Both the position numbers and the translations under genes were made by a program. A DNA stretch of 64,000 nucleotides from Streptomyces sp. Alt3. Its GTDB lineage: Bacteria; Actinomycetota; Actinomycetes; Streptomycetales; Streptomycetaceae. Below the pieces are notes generated by a model. That model worked only from the letters and a program-made list of their open reading frames with translations, ran no database searches and had not been told where the DNA came from. Positions 56,052-64,000 of this stretch are shown in pieces; position 1 is the stretch's first letter, and each line of letters opens with the position of its first letter. The DNA is taken from contig NZ_CP120983.1 in assembly GCF_030719215.1 (NCBI RefSeq), forward strand, positions 4,340,001 through 4,404,000, in the 5' to 3' direction.

Positions 56052-56114
56052 GAGTTCTCTCCTTGTCGGCCTGTTCAGGGAAGCGTCGTTTCCATGATGC
56101 CGGACGGTAAAACA

Positions 56115-56129
56115 GTGCGATCGATCACA
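56115..56129. promoter_or_regulatory. Inverted repeat in the crp-nth divergent region
   Basis: GTGCGATCGATCACA contains GTG...CAC half-sites around the palindrome CGATCG. It resembles a Crp site (TGTGA-N6-TCACA) but is 2 bases shorter. Confidence 0.4.
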
Positions 56130-56235
56130 AACCAGTTTGACGCACGGGCGTGCCGGACCCTACGGCAGGGGGCCGATCGGGCGTGGATGCATGGTGACCG
56201 GGGCGGATGTCAGCCCCTGGCTCTAGGCTGGCCGG

Positions 56236-57201
56236 GTGTCCGGAACGCCGGTGACAGTGCAGGCCGAGGGGGCTGATGGGGTGTCGGGAGACAGGAATTC
56301 CGCTGTGGGCGAACAGGGTGTACGCAGTACGAAAAAAGCCGCAAAGCGCGCGACGGGAGCGGCGGCGGAAACAGAGGTACCCCGGCCCGCGAAGCAGTCC
56401 GGCAAACCCACGAAGCGGTCGTCCAAGCCTGCGAAGCAGGAGTCGCACCTCGCGATGGTCCGCCGCGCCCGCAGGATCAACCGCGAGCTCGCCGAGGTCT
56501 ACCCGTACGCCCACCCCGAGCTGGATTTCCGCAATCCCTTCGAGCTCCTGGTGGCCACGGTCCTCTCAGCCCAGACCACCGACCTGAGGGTCAACCAGAC
56601 CACTCCGGCGCTCTTCGCGGCCTATCCGACGCCGGAGGACATGGCTGCCGCCGTCCCCGAGAAGCTCGAGGAGATCATCCGGCCCACCGGCTTCTTCCGG
56701 GCCAAGGCGCGGTCCCTCATGGGGCTGTCGGCCGCCCTGAGGGACGATTTCGGCGGGGAGGTCCCCGGCCGGCTGTCGGATCTCGTGAAGCTGCCGGGAG
56801 TGGGACGCAAGACGGCGAACGTCGTCCTCGGCAACGCGTTCGGCGTGCCCGGCATCACGGTGGACACCCACTTCGGCCGTCTGGTCCGCCGCTGGAAGTG
56901 GACCGAGCAGGAGGACCCGGAGAAGGTCGAGGCCGAGATCGCCGCGATCTTCCCGAAGAGCGAGTGGACGATGCTCTCGCACCGCGTCGTCTTCCACGGC
57001 CGCCGCATCTGCCACTCCCGCAAGCCCGCCTGCGGCGCCTGTCCGATCGCGGCCCTCTGCCCTGCATACGGGGAGGGGGAGACGGATCCCGAGAAGGCGA
57101 AGAAGCTCCTGAAGTACGAGATGGGCGGCTATCCGGGCCAGCGCCTCAGCCCGCCCCCGGACTACCCGGGCAGCCCAGCCCCGCCGCTGGGAGCCGGGTG
57201 A
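56236..57201 (+). CDS. nth: Endonuclease III
   Basis: A 321-residue DNA glycosylase/AP lyase for oxidised pyrimidines. The HhH-GPD core contains LVATVLSAQTTDLRVNQ, LPGVGRKTANVVLGNAFGVP with the catalytic lysine, and VDTHFGRLVRRW with the catalytic aspartate. The [4Fe-4S] cluster ligands are CHSRKPACGACPIAALC. An N-terminal Lys-rich extension of about 70 residues (KKAAKRAT ... KPTKRSSKPAK) exceeds the E. coli protein and resembles actinobacterial versions. The GTG at 56236 is used. Confidence 0.94.
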   Translation: MSGTPVTVQAEGADGVSGDRNSAVGEQGVRSTKKAAKRATGAAAETEVPRPAKQSGKPTKRSSKPAKQESHLAMVRRARRINRELAEVYPYAHPELDFRNPFELLVATVLSAQTTDLRVNQTTPALFAAYPTPEDMAAAVPEKLEEIIRPTGFFRAKARSLMGLSAALRDDFGGEVPGRLSDLVKLPGVGRKTANVVLGNAFGVPGITVDTHFGRLVRRWKWTEQEDPEKVEAEIAAIFPKSEWTMLSHRVVFHGRRICHSRKPACGACPIAALCPAYGEGETDPEKAKKLLKYEMGGYPGQRLSPPPDYPGSPAPPLGAG

Positions 57202-57388
57202 GGGGCCGCCCTGCGAGGGCGCTGTCCCTTCCGGCCGCCGGCAGGGCGCTGCCCTTGCCTGCGGCCGGCACGCGGGCCGAGAAGGTTCCGCCGTCGTACG
57301 CGGGTGACCGGCGACGCGGCAGGACCCCGGTGCGGGGCCGCGCGGAACGAAATGGCCGACGACAGGCGTTGGAACGACGGGGGTGCCC

Positions 57389-58126
57389 ATGACGCACGCA
57401 CAGAGCACACGGGCCGCGGTGGACGCGGCCGGCAACGGGACGGGCGAGCCCCACGACAGTGCGCTCACCGTCTCCGCCGACGGCCTGCCCGAGTGGCTGG
57501 AGCCCGTCGCCCGGGCGTCGCGGACGGTGAAGGCCCAGCAGCTCAGCCGTTTCCTGCCGCCCGAGAGCGGGGCCGGACGGCAGTCCGCCGTCCTGATCCT
57601 CTTCGGCGAGGGTGAGCGCGGCCCCGAGCTGCTTCTGATGGAGCGTTCCGGTTCTCTGCGCTCCCACGCCGGCCAGCCGTCCTTCCCCGGAGGCTCCCTC
57701 GACCCCGAGGACGGCGACCACACGACCACCGGACCGCTCAGAGCCGCCCTGCGGGAGGCCGAGGAGGAGACGGGACTCGACCCGAGCGGAGTCCAGCTCT
57801 TCGGGGTGCTGCCCCGGCTCTACATTCCGGTGAGCGGCTTCGTGGTCACTCCCGTCCTGGGCTGGTGGCGGACGCCGAGTCCGGTGGGCGCCGTCGATCC
57901 GGCGGAGACGGCCCGAGTCTTCACCGCCTCCGTGGCGGATCTCACGGATCCGGCCAACCGCGTCACGGTCGTCCACCCGAGCGGCCATCCAGGCCCCGCG
58001 TTCCTGGTCGAATCCGCACTGGTCTGGGGGTTCACAGCCGGTGTGATCGACAGGATTGTGCACTACGCCGGGTGGGAACGCCCCTGGGACAGGACCAGGC
58101 AGGTGCCGCTCGGCCGGCGCCCATGA
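57389..58126 (+). CDS. NUDIX hydrolase, CoA pyrophosphatase type
   Basis: A 245-residue hydrolase. LLMERSGSLRSHAGQPSFPGGSLDPEDGD is the CoA-pyrophosphatase UPF0035-type motif, and AALREAEEETGLDPSGV completes the NUDIX box (REAEEETG). It would cleave CoA or acyl-CoA to 4'-phosphopantetheine and 3',5'-ADP. The ATG at 57389 has GGGGG just upstream; a GTG at 57383 is the alternative. It lies between nth and marP, as its mycobacterial counterpart does. Confidence 0.9.
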   Translation: MTHAQSTRAAVDAAGNGTGEPHDSALTVSADGLPEWLEPVARASRTVKAQQLSRFLPPESGAGRQSAVLILFGEGERGPELLLMERSGSLRSHAGQPSFPGGSLDPEDGDHTTTGPLRAALREAEEETGLDPSGVQLFGVLPRLYIPVSGFVVTPVLGWWRTPSPVGAVDPAETARVFTASVADLTDPANRVTVVHPSGHPGPAFLVESALVWGFTAGVIDRIVHYAGWERPWDRTRQVPLGRRP

Positions 58127-58217
58127 CAGGCTGACTCCCGTGCTGCGCTGTTCCGGGCCTGGCCCGGACCCCGTCGAACCGGACGGGCCAGGTGACGAAT
58201 CTGCGAGGCTATAGACG

Positions 58218-59423
58218 GTGAACGTGCTGGACATCCTGCTGCTCGTCGGCGCCGTGTGGTTCGCGGTCATCGGGTACCGCCAGGGCTTCGTCGTCGGCAT
58301 CCTGTCCGTGATCGGCTTCGTGGGCGGTGGCCTCGTGGCCGTCTACCTGCTGCCGACCATCTGGGACAAGGCGACCGACGGGTCCGAAGTCTCCTCGACC
58401 GCCGCCATCGTCGCGGTCGTGATCGTGATCGTGTGCGCCTCCGTGGGCCAGGCGTTCACCACCCACCTCGGCAACAAGCTCCGCCGGTACATCACGTGGT
58501 CGCCTGCCCGTGCACTGGATGCCACGGGCGGCTCCCTGGTCAACGTGGTGGCCATGCTCCTGGTGGCCTGGCTGATCGGCTCGGCGCTGGCGGGCACGTC
58601 GCTGCCTACGCTGGGCAAGGAGGTCCGGAGCTCCTCCGTCCTGCTCGGAGTCTCCCGGGTGATGCCCGATCAGGCCTCCAACTGGTTCACGGACTTCTCC
58701 TCCGTCCTGGCCCAGAACGGCTTCCCGCAGGTCTTCAGCCCCTTCGCCAACGAGCCCATCACCGAGGTCGAGCCCCCCGACCCGGAGCTGGCCGGAAGCC
58801 CTGTCGCCGCCCGCGCCAAGAAGTCCATCGTCAAGGTGGTCGGCATGGCCCCCGGCTGCGGCAAGGTCCTCGAAGGAACCGGTTTCGTCTTCTCCGACCG
58901 TCGGATCATGACCAACGCCCATGTGGTCGGCGGCGTCGACGAACCCACCGTGCAGATCGGTGGTGAGGGCCGGCTGTACGACGCGAAGGTCGTCCTCTAC
59001 GACTGGCAGCGGGACATCGCCGTGCTGGACGTTCCGGACCTGGACGCCCAGCCGCTGCGCTTCACCGATGCGGACAAGGACGCGGGGAGCGGCGACAGCG
59101 CCATCGTCGCGGGCTTCCCGGAGAACGGCGCCTACGACGTACGCTCCGCGCGCATCCGGGGCCGCATCGATGCCAACGGCCCGGACATCTATCACCGGGG
59201 CACCGTGCGGCGTGACGTGTACTCGTTGTTCGCGACCGTCCGACAGGGCAACTCCGGTGGCCCGCTGCTCACTCCGGACGGGAAGGTGTACGGCGTGGTG
59301 TTCGCCAAGTCGCTCGATGACCCGGACACGGGTTACGCGCTGACCGCCGACGAGATCCGCGAGGACATCGAACTGGGCAAGTCCTCCGCACAGGAGGTCG
59401 ACAGCCAGGGGTGCGCGCTCTGA
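58218..59423 (+). CDS. MarP-type membrane serine protease
   Basis: A 401-residue membrane protein. Four TM helices of CvpA type occupy about residues 4-140 (VLDILLLVGAVWFAVIGYRQG first). The outer trypsin-like domain has catalytic His in MTNAHVVGG, Asp in DWQRDIAVLDV and Ser (about 346) in RQGNSGGPLLTP. Mycobacterial MarP keeps intrabacterial pH neutral in acid and cleaves a peptidoglycan hydrolase; here the role in acid or oxidative stress is inferred. The GTG at 58218 is used. Two tandem hairpins follow. Confidence 0.94.
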   Translation: MNVLDILLLVGAVWFAVIGYRQGFVVGILSVIGFVGGGLVAVYLLPTIWDKATDGSEVSSTAAIVAVVIVIVCASVGQAFTTHLGNKLRRYITWSPARALDATGGSLVNVVAMLLVAWLIGSALAGTSLPTLGKEVRSSSVLLGVSRVMPDQASNWFTDFSSVLAQNGFPQVFSPFANEPITEVEPPDPELAGSPVAARAKKSIVKVVGMAPGCGKVLEGTGFVFSDRRIMTNAHVVGGVDEPTVQIGGEGRLYDAKVVLYDWQRDIAVLDVPDLDAQPLRFTDADKDAGSGDSAIVAGFPENGAYDVRSARIRGRIDANGPDIYHRGTVRRDVYSLFATVRQGNSGGPLLTPDGKVYGVVFAKSLDDPDTGYALTADEIREDIELGKSSAQEVDSQGCAL

Positions 59424-59427
59424 GGTC

Positions 59428-59491
59428 CGGCGTCCGGGCTCCGTCCGGACGCCGCCGCCTAGGGGCTCGCGCAGGGTGGCCCTGCGCGAGC
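59428..59491 (+). terminator. Two tandem hairpins after marP
   Basis: CGGCGTCCGG (59428-59437) pairs with CCGGACGCCG (59445-59454). GCTCGCGCAGGG (59465-59476) pairs perfectly with CCCTGCGCGAGC (59480-59491). Tandem terminators fit a well-insulated gene end. Confidence 0.85.
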
Positions 59492-60140
59492 AGGGCAGCC
59501 GCCTGATGCCGACGGGCAGTGGTTCCGACGACCGGTGGGTACGACGGCCCGACGGCGAAGGCTGTCAGCCGGCCGGAGCTGTCATGCGGCCGCACCTGCC
59601 ACGGGGAGGCCGCCGTAAGCGGGTTGCCAGCGTCGCGGGGTCGCTACTGTCGTGCGATCGCAACCGACGCGCGGAGCGGCTGTCCGGCGGGTACCGGCGG
59701 CTTCGGGCCACCGGTTGCTGCTGCCGTACCGTCCTTGCGTACGGGCAGGTTCACGGAGTGTAGGGGCCGGGTACCGGGCCTCGACGGATCCGGTTCCCGG
59801 CGTGTGGGAGTGTCGTCCGACGGCCCCCGCGTCATCCACGGGGATGGCGCAGACGCGCCGAGACCCAGCGGGCCCGGCGGTGGAGAATGCGCGGAATGCC
59901 CAGCCGGAGTTCATGGAAATCGCTCACATCGTGCACCCGGCTCAGCGAGCCGCCCCCCTCGTGAATGCTCGGACCGGCAGGAGCGGTCGAGCGGCGGTTG
60001 CGTGCTGCGTCATTGAAGTCGCGCGTCCAGCCCATACCCCGACGTCTGCCCCCGACCCAAGGTCGGTAATCGTGCGCGAGTCAGCCAATTGGCTTATGCG
60101 GCAGGCAATTGGCCGCTCGTCGGACGCGTGTGCGCCTCGA
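59492..60140. other. Gene-poor stretch between marP and the hydrolase
   Basis: About 650 bases without a convincing gene. Plus-strand frames are low in coding character. On the minus strand a short frame near 60035-59832 has moderate G/C third positions but no ribosome site. The region contains AGCCAATTGGCT (60083-60094) and GGCAATTGGC (60104-60113), palindromic units 20 bases apart in an AT-richer patch, which look like operator or promoter elements for an unrecognised transcript. Confidence 0.5.
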
Positions 60141-61118
60141 CTACCGGTCGGGCTCAGGGTCCTTGAGCCAGTTGATGAGTTCGGTCGAGAAGCCGACCGG
60201 ATCCTCCTCGTGCGGGAAGTGCCCCAGACCATCGAAAAGTCGCCATCGGTACGGAGCTTCGACGTACTCGCCGGATCCCGCCGAACTGCGGGTCCGTACG
60301 GCCGGATCGAGCGATCCGTGAAGATGCAGCGTCGGTACGCGCACAGGGCGCTTCATCCGCCGGTTGAACTGGACGCCGTCGGGACGCGCCAGGGAGCGCA
60401 CCATCCAGCGGTACGGCTCGATCGAGCAATGCGCCGTCGACGGGATGCACATCGCGCGTCGGTAGACGTCCACCGTCGCATCGTCCGGGAACTCCTGGGT
60501 GCGGGGTCCCGACCAGTCACGGATCATCCGGGCGACCAACGCCGCCTCGCCCGCGACGAGCTGACGTTCCGGTACCCAGGGGCGCTGGAAGCCCCAGATG
60601 TGCGAACCCGCGCGTGACTGCGCGAGGTCCGAGAGCATCGAGGAACGCCAGCGGCGCGGATGCGGCATCGACGACACCACGAGCCGCCGCACCAGCTTCG
60701 GCCGCATCACGGCAGCGGTCCAGGCGAGATATCCGCCCATGTCATGTCCCACGAGCGCCGCGTCCGGCTCGCCGAGCGAGCGGATCACGCCGGTGACGTC
60801 GAGCGCCAGGTTCGCGGGGTCGTAGCCCCGGGGCGTACGGTCGCTGCCGCCGACTCCGCGAAGGTCCATCGCGACGGCGCGGTAGCCGGCGTCGGCCAGA
60901 GCGGTCAGCTGATGGCGCCAGGTCCACCAGAACTGCGGGAAGCCGTGCAGCAGCAGCACCAGCGGCCCGTCACCCAGCTCGGCGATGTGGAAGCGTGCGC
61001 CGTTGGCTGCCACATCGCGGTGGGTCCACGGTCCGTCGATGCGGACAGGGCCGCCGGAACCGGCGGCCGGCCCCAGCGGGCCCACCGGGCCGGATGTGCT
61101 GAAATCGGGGTCGGTCAT
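60141..61118 (-). CDS. Alpha/beta hydrolase, epoxide-hydrolase-like
   Basis: A 325-residue alpha/beta hydrolase with LLLHGFPQFWWTWRHQL (HGxP oxyanion motif), AMDLRGVGGSDRTPRG, and ALVGHDMGGYLAWTAA carrying an aspartate nucleophile, as in epoxide hydrolases and dehalogenases. The acid is in LHLHGSLDPAVR and the histidine in DGLGHFPHEEDP. It occupies the place of mycobacterial ephE. The ATG at 61118 overlaps the stop of the upstream membrane-protein gene (ATGA). Confidence 0.88.
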   Translation of the reverse strand: MTDPDFSTSGPVGPLGPAAGSGGPVRIDGPWTHRDVAANGARFHIAELGDGPLVLLLHGFPQFWWTWRHQLTALADAGYRAVAMDLRGVGGSDRTPRGYDPANLALDVTGVIRSLGEPDAALVGHDMGGYLAWTAAVMRPKLVRRLVVSSMPHPRRWRSSMLSDLAQSRAGSHIWGFQRPWVPERQLVAGEAALVARMIRDWSGPRTQEFPDDATVDVYRRAMCIPSTAHCSIEPYRWMVRSLARPDGVQFNRRMKRPVRVPTLHLHGSLDPAVRTRSSAGSGEYVEAPYRWRLFDGLGHFPHEEDPVGFSTELINWLKDPEPDR

Positions 61119-61645
61119 GTGGACGAGCGTGTCACAGAGACCGCCTTGTCCTGGACAGGACGGTTCTCGATGGCCCTGTCCGAGAGTGTGCTGCCCTGCG
61201 CCTGCTCGATCGCGAGCGCGCCGACGGCGGGGCGCGGGTGCGGCTTGGCACCCTGCAGGACCGCCGCGGTCTGCTTGGCCGAGGCGATGGACTTCTCCGG
61301 CGGCTTGACCTTCTTGAACTTGGCGCGCCCGAAGAGGGCGAGCAGGAACCCCAGAAGGATGAACGCACCGCCCACGATCAGGAACGACCATGCAAGCCCG
61401 AGCCCGAGATTGTGGATCCCGTAGGCCGCGGCGAAACTCAGCACGGGGATCGCGAACAGGAACAGCACACCCATGACGATGAACGCCACGCTGCCGATCA
61501 CGCCGCGCTTGACGTCCTGACGCACCTCGGCCTTGGCCAGCGCGATCTCGTCGTGCACCAGCGCGGACATCTCAGCGGTTGCCGAAGCGAACAGCTGTCC
61601 GAGACTACGGTCGGTGCTGCCCGCGTAGTTGCCGGGGTCGCTCAT
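61115..61645 (-). CDS. Phage-holin-family (DUF1469-type) membrane protein
   Basis: A 176-residue protein. A helical N-terminus, SLGQLFASATAEMSALVHDEIALAKAEVRQDVKRG, is followed by two TM helices (about 48-75 and 82-105) and a basic disordered tail. The pattern matches the holin superfamily III/DUF1469 group, common in actinobacterial chromosomes and not evidence of a phage. It sits between nhaA and the hydrolase, coupled to the latter. Confidence 0.88.
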   Translation of the reverse strand: MSDPGNYAGSTDRSLGQLFASATAEMSALVHDEIALAKAEVRQDVKRGVIGSVAFIVMGVLFLFAIPVLSFAAAYGIHNLGLGLAWSFLIVGGAFILLGFLLALFGRAKFKKVKPPEKSIASAKQTAAVLQGAKPHPRPAVGALAIEQAQGSTLSDRAIENRPVQDKAVSVTRSST

Positions 61646-61684
61646 CCCTGACTCCCTCTTCTCTTCCGTACATCCGATGTCAGA

Positions 61685-63085
61685 TCATGCCGGACTGTCG
61701 GGCTTGCTGCTCGCTGCCCCCGCCCGTTCGGCAAGGCGGCGGTGCTCGGCCGCCTTCCGTTCGTGGATCGCGGCCATGCGCAGGTGGTACTCCGGGTCGT
61801 CCTGTTCGTAGACGTCGGGGACCCCCGACGCGTCCGCGTCGAGTTCCTCGGCCTCGTACAGCGCCCTGTATCTGCGTACCCGCAGTTTGAGCAGTACACC
61901 GGAGAGTACGGCCGCAATCAGGGATCCGATGAGGACCGCGGCCTTGACCTCGTTGATCATGCCCTCGTCGCCGGCGAAGGCGAGCTCCCCGATGAGCAGT
62001 GAAACGGTGAAGCCGATACCGGCCAGCGTGGCCACCGCGAAGACATCCGCCCAGGCGAGGTCCTTGTTCAGCTCGGCCTTGGTGAAGCGGGTGACGAGCC
62101 AGGTACCGCCGAAGATGCCGACGGTCTTGCCGACGACCAGGCCGAGAACCACCCCGAGCGTTTCGGGCCGGCTGAAGACGCCGGCCAGAGCATCGCCCTT
62201 GAGGGTGACACCGGCGGAGAAGAGGGCGAAGATGGGGACGGCTACACCGGCCGACAACGGGCGTATCAGGTGCTCGATGTGTTCCCCGGGGGAACGCGTC
62301 TCTCCCTCGCGCCGGGTGCAGCGCAGCATGAGACCCATCGCCACACCCGCGATCGTCGCGTGGACTCCGCTGTTGTACATCAGCGCCCAGATGACCAGGG
62401 CGAGGGGTAGGTAGATGTACCAGCCTCGCACGCCTGTGCGCAGCAGCGCGTAGAACACGACGAGGCCGAGGAGCGCGCCGCCGAGCGCCAGGAAGTCGAT
62501 GCTGTCGGTGAAGAAGACCGCGATGATCAGGATGGCGAAGAGGTCGTCGACGACTGCGAGCGTCAGCAGGAAGGCACGCAGCGCCGCAGGCAGCGACGTG
62601 CCGATGACCGCGAGGACGGCGAGGGCGAACGCGATGTCGGTGGCGGTGGGCACGGCCCAGCCGGCCAGGGATCCGTTGCCCAGCACTGCTGTCACCGTGT
62701 AGACGACGGCGGGTACGGCCATGCCGCAGAGAGCCGCTGCGACGGGGAGGGCCGCTGCCCGGGGGTCGCGGAGCTCCCCGGCGACCAGCTCGCGTTTGAG
62801 TTCGACGCCCGCCACGAAGAAGAACACGGCGAGCAGTCCGTCGGCCGCCCAGTGGGACACCGAGAGATGCAGCCCCAGCGCTTCGGGGCCGAAGTGGAAA
62901 TCGCTGACGGAGGCGTAGGCGGCGCCGAAGGTGTTGGCCCAGATCAGCGCGGTGACAGCGGCGGCCAGCAGGATGACGCCGCCCACCGTCTCGGTGCGCA
63001 GGGCCTCGGCGACGTAGTTGCGCTCGGGAAGCGAGAGCCGGCCGAGCAGGGTGCGGCGGGGGGAAGAGGGAGGGGGCGGGACCAC
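61685..63085 (-). CDS. nhaA: Na+/H+ antiporter NhaA
   Basis: A 466-residue, 12-TM antiporter that expels sodium for protons. Motifs include AVFFFVAGVELKREL, VPTATDIAFALAVLAVIG, the paired ion-binding aspartates in LAVVDDLFAILIIAVFF, and FALFSAGVTL. The C-terminal tail (about 60 residues) is acidic and hydrophilic. The GTG at 63085 has GGAGG 9 bases upstream. The holin-like gene starts 39 bases after its stop, so the two are probably co-transcribed. Confidence 0.95.
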   Translation of the reverse strand: MVPPPPSSPRRTLLGRLSLPERNYVAEALRTETVGGVILLAAAVTALIWANTFGAAYASVSDFHFGPEALGLHLSVSHWAADGLLAVFFFVAGVELKRELVAGELRDPRAAALPVAAALCGMAVPAVVYTVTAVLGNGSLAGWAVPTATDIAFALAVLAVIGTSLPAALRAFLLTLAVVDDLFAILIIAVFFTDSIDFLALGGALLGLVVFYALLRTGVRGWYIYLPLALVIWALMYNSGVHATIAGVAMGLMLRCTRREGETRSPGEHIEHLIRPLSAGVAVPIFALFSAGVTLKGDALAGVFSRPETLGVVLGLVVGKTVGIFGGTWLVTRFTKAELNKDLAWADVFAVATLAGIGFTVSLLIGELAFAGDEGMINEVKAAVLIGSLIAAVLSGVLLKLRVRRYRALYEAEELDADASGVPDVYEQDDPEYHLRMAAIHERKAAEHRRLAERAGAASSKPDSPA

Positions 63086-63476
63086 GAGAGAGACCTCCGG
63101 GGCGGATTACGGCAGTGACGGCATGGCGGATACACATGCCGACCAGACTTCCCGGCGCCCCTGTGAAGATTTCTATGTGATTTTGGCTGAGTCCTCGTGC
63201 TGGCGGACCGCGTCACGCATCGACGTCACCCATCGACGTCACGCACCGGCATCATGCATCGGCGTTATGCACCGGCATCATGCATCGGCGTTCACGTGTT
63301 CGTGCCGAAGCGCTTCGCCTGACGTGATCACCACTCTACCCGGGGTGCCGGAAACGTATCCGGATCCGATGCTGCCGCCCGGCGCTGGTTCCCGGAGGGC
63401 GTCTCCCTCTGTGAGTTCCCCGACCACGCGCCCTCCGACAGTTCTTTCGGAGGCGCCTCGCCCAGGAGGGGGCCGG
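63086..63476. other. Intergenic region between acs and nhaA
   Basis: About 390 bases with no supported gene. It contains the nhaA leader (GATTTTGGCTGAG and AGATTTCTATGTGATTTT around 63165-63190 are unusually AT-rich and likely promoter), the 13-bp tandem repeats, and TGAAGCGCTTCGGCAC-like sequence near 63308 on the minus strand. Confidence 0.45.
63217..63294. repeat. Six 13-bp tandem repeats upstream of nhaA
   Basis: Units start at 63217, 63230, 63243, 63256, 63269 and 63282: GCATCGACGTCAC, CCATCGACGTCAC, GCACCGGCATCAT, GCATCGGCGTTAT, GCACCGGCATCAT, GCATCGGCGTTCA. Units 3-4 recur as 5-6 with a 26-base period. A degenerate unit precedes them. The period is not a multiple of three, so they are noncoding. 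Confidence 0.9.
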
Positions 63477-63508
63477 GAGGGGCACCCGGGTTACTCCGGG
63501 TGCCCCTC
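63477..63508 (-). terminator. Hairpin terminator after acs
   Basis: GAGGGGCACCCGG (63477-63489) pairs perfectly with CCGGGTGCCCCTC (63496-63508) around a 6-base loop. Confidence 0.85.
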
Positions 63509-63621
63509 GACGGCGTCCGGGCGGACACTTCGGCATGGCCGCCCGGACTCGTTCTTCCGGTCCGTTCGTCCGCGCCGACCCTGCCTGCTCTCTCCGTGCC
63601 GGCCGTGCCTGTTCTCCGGCT

Positions 63622-64000
63622 CTAGTCCTCGGACGAAGCGGAAGGCAGCTGTGTCTGGATGAGGGCCATGACCGAGGAGTCGGTGAGCGTCGTGACATCG
63701 CCGAGCTCGCGGTTCTCGGCGACATCCCGGAGCAGGCGGCGCATGATCTTGCCCGACCGGGTCTTCGGCAGCTCGGCCACCGGCAGGACGCGCTTGGGCT
63801 TCGCGATCGGCCCGAGCGTGGTGCCGACGTGATTACGCAACTCCGCGACCAGTTCCTCGGACGCAGTGGCGGTGCCACGCAGGATCACGAAGGCGACGAT
63901 GGCCTGACCTGTCGTCTCGTCGTTGGCGCCGACCACGGCAGCCTCGGCGACCGCGGGGTGCGACACGAGAGCCGACTCCACCTCGGTGGTCGAGATGTTG
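63622..64000 (-). CDS. acs: Acetyl-CoA synthetase, C-terminal part (5' end outside window)
   Basis: The last about 126 residues of an AMP-forming acetyl-CoA synthetase, open to the window edge (NISTTEVESALVSHPAVAEAAVVG). PKTRSGKIMRRLLRDVAEN is the A10 motif, whose lysine in SGK is needed for adenylation and is the site of regulatory acetylation. The enzyme makes acetyl-CoA from acetate, ATP and CoA. A hairpin lies beyond the stop. Confidence 0.93.
   Translation of the reverse strand, partial: NISTTEVESALVSHPAVAEAAVVGANDETTGQAIVAFVILRGTATASEELVAELRNHVGTTLGPIAKPKRVLPVAELPKTRSGKIMRRLLRDVAENRELGDVTTLTDSSVMALIQTQLPSASSED

Noticed and set aside
59519..60016. 165-codon plus-strand frame after marP
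   Set aside because: Cysteine/glycine/arginine-rich translation with poor third-position bias, no ribosome site and no recognisable domain.
61115..61645. Prophage remnant based on the holin-like gene
   Set aside because: No other phage gene is present, and this holin-like family is common in actinobacterial core genomes.
1..64000. CRISPR array, insertion sequence, rRNA operon or secondary-metabolite cluster
   Set aside because: None of their hallmarks was seen; repeats found are short tandem units without spacers, and the P450 stands without biosynthetic genes.

Overview
The window is a high-GC actinobacterial chromosome segment, almost certainly Streptomyces. Third codon positions are strongly G/C, GTG and TTG starts are common, and several genes look leaderless. 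It contains markers such as wblA, a DasR-type operator pair in front of a family 19 chitinase, and the ask-asd, purA, recR-ybaB and crp-nth-marP neighbourhoods of the Streptomyces core. No insertion sequence, prophage, CRISPR array or biosynthetic gene cluster was seen. The content is core chromosome with a few accessory and regulatory patches.

Layout, 1-13.5 kb: the 3' end of fructose-bisphosphate aldolase, a MalY/PatB-type C-S lyase, a DHA2 MFS exporter and a DUF3151 protein. Then a tryptophan-to-anthranilate set (tryptophan 2,3-dioxygenase, kynureninase, arylformamidase-like hydrolase), a NarL-type two-component system with a P450, a MarR/GbsR-like regulator whose 5' end looks frameshifted, a diacylglycerol-kinase-like protein with degenerate motifs, and purA. 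13.5-22.3 kb is a more accessory patch: two similar membrane Ser/Thr kinases flank a two-pass membrane protein carrying a PstS-like binding domain, the chitinase, an unknown protein and a second DnaN-like clamp.

22.3-34.7 kb: a coupled MarR/DJ-1 pair with twin operators, a class III aminotransferase with a GntR regulator, a SLATT-domain membrane protein, ybaB-recR, DUF5063, ask (with a clear internal start for a beta subunit) overlapping asd, and an ECF-type sigma factor overlapping a membrane partner. 35-47 kb: SURF1, an S9 peptidase, a methyltransferase, an NTF2-like protein, a secreted SGNH esterase, HtpG, an ARMT1-like phosphatase, a TetR/FMN-reductase divergent pair with twin operators, tRNA-Pro(CGG), a metallophosphoesterase and a YqeY protein.

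47-64 kb matches, as I recall it, the order of the Mycobacterium tuberculosis ponA2-whiB4-Rv3680/Rv3679 ... crp-nth-marP-ephE-acs region: bifunctional PBP, WblA, two Get3/ArsA-like ATPases, DUF4177, RidA, NUDIX, MBL-fold, Crp, endonuclease III, CoA-type NUDIX, MarP protease, epoxide-hydrolase-like protein, holin-like membrane protein, NhaA and the 3' end of acetyl-CoA synthetase. Strong hairpins, many with perfect stems of 12-21 bp, separate most convergent pairs. Gene-free stretches over 300 bases are described individually; the largest (59.5-60.1 kb) holds paired CAATTG elements and no convincing gene.
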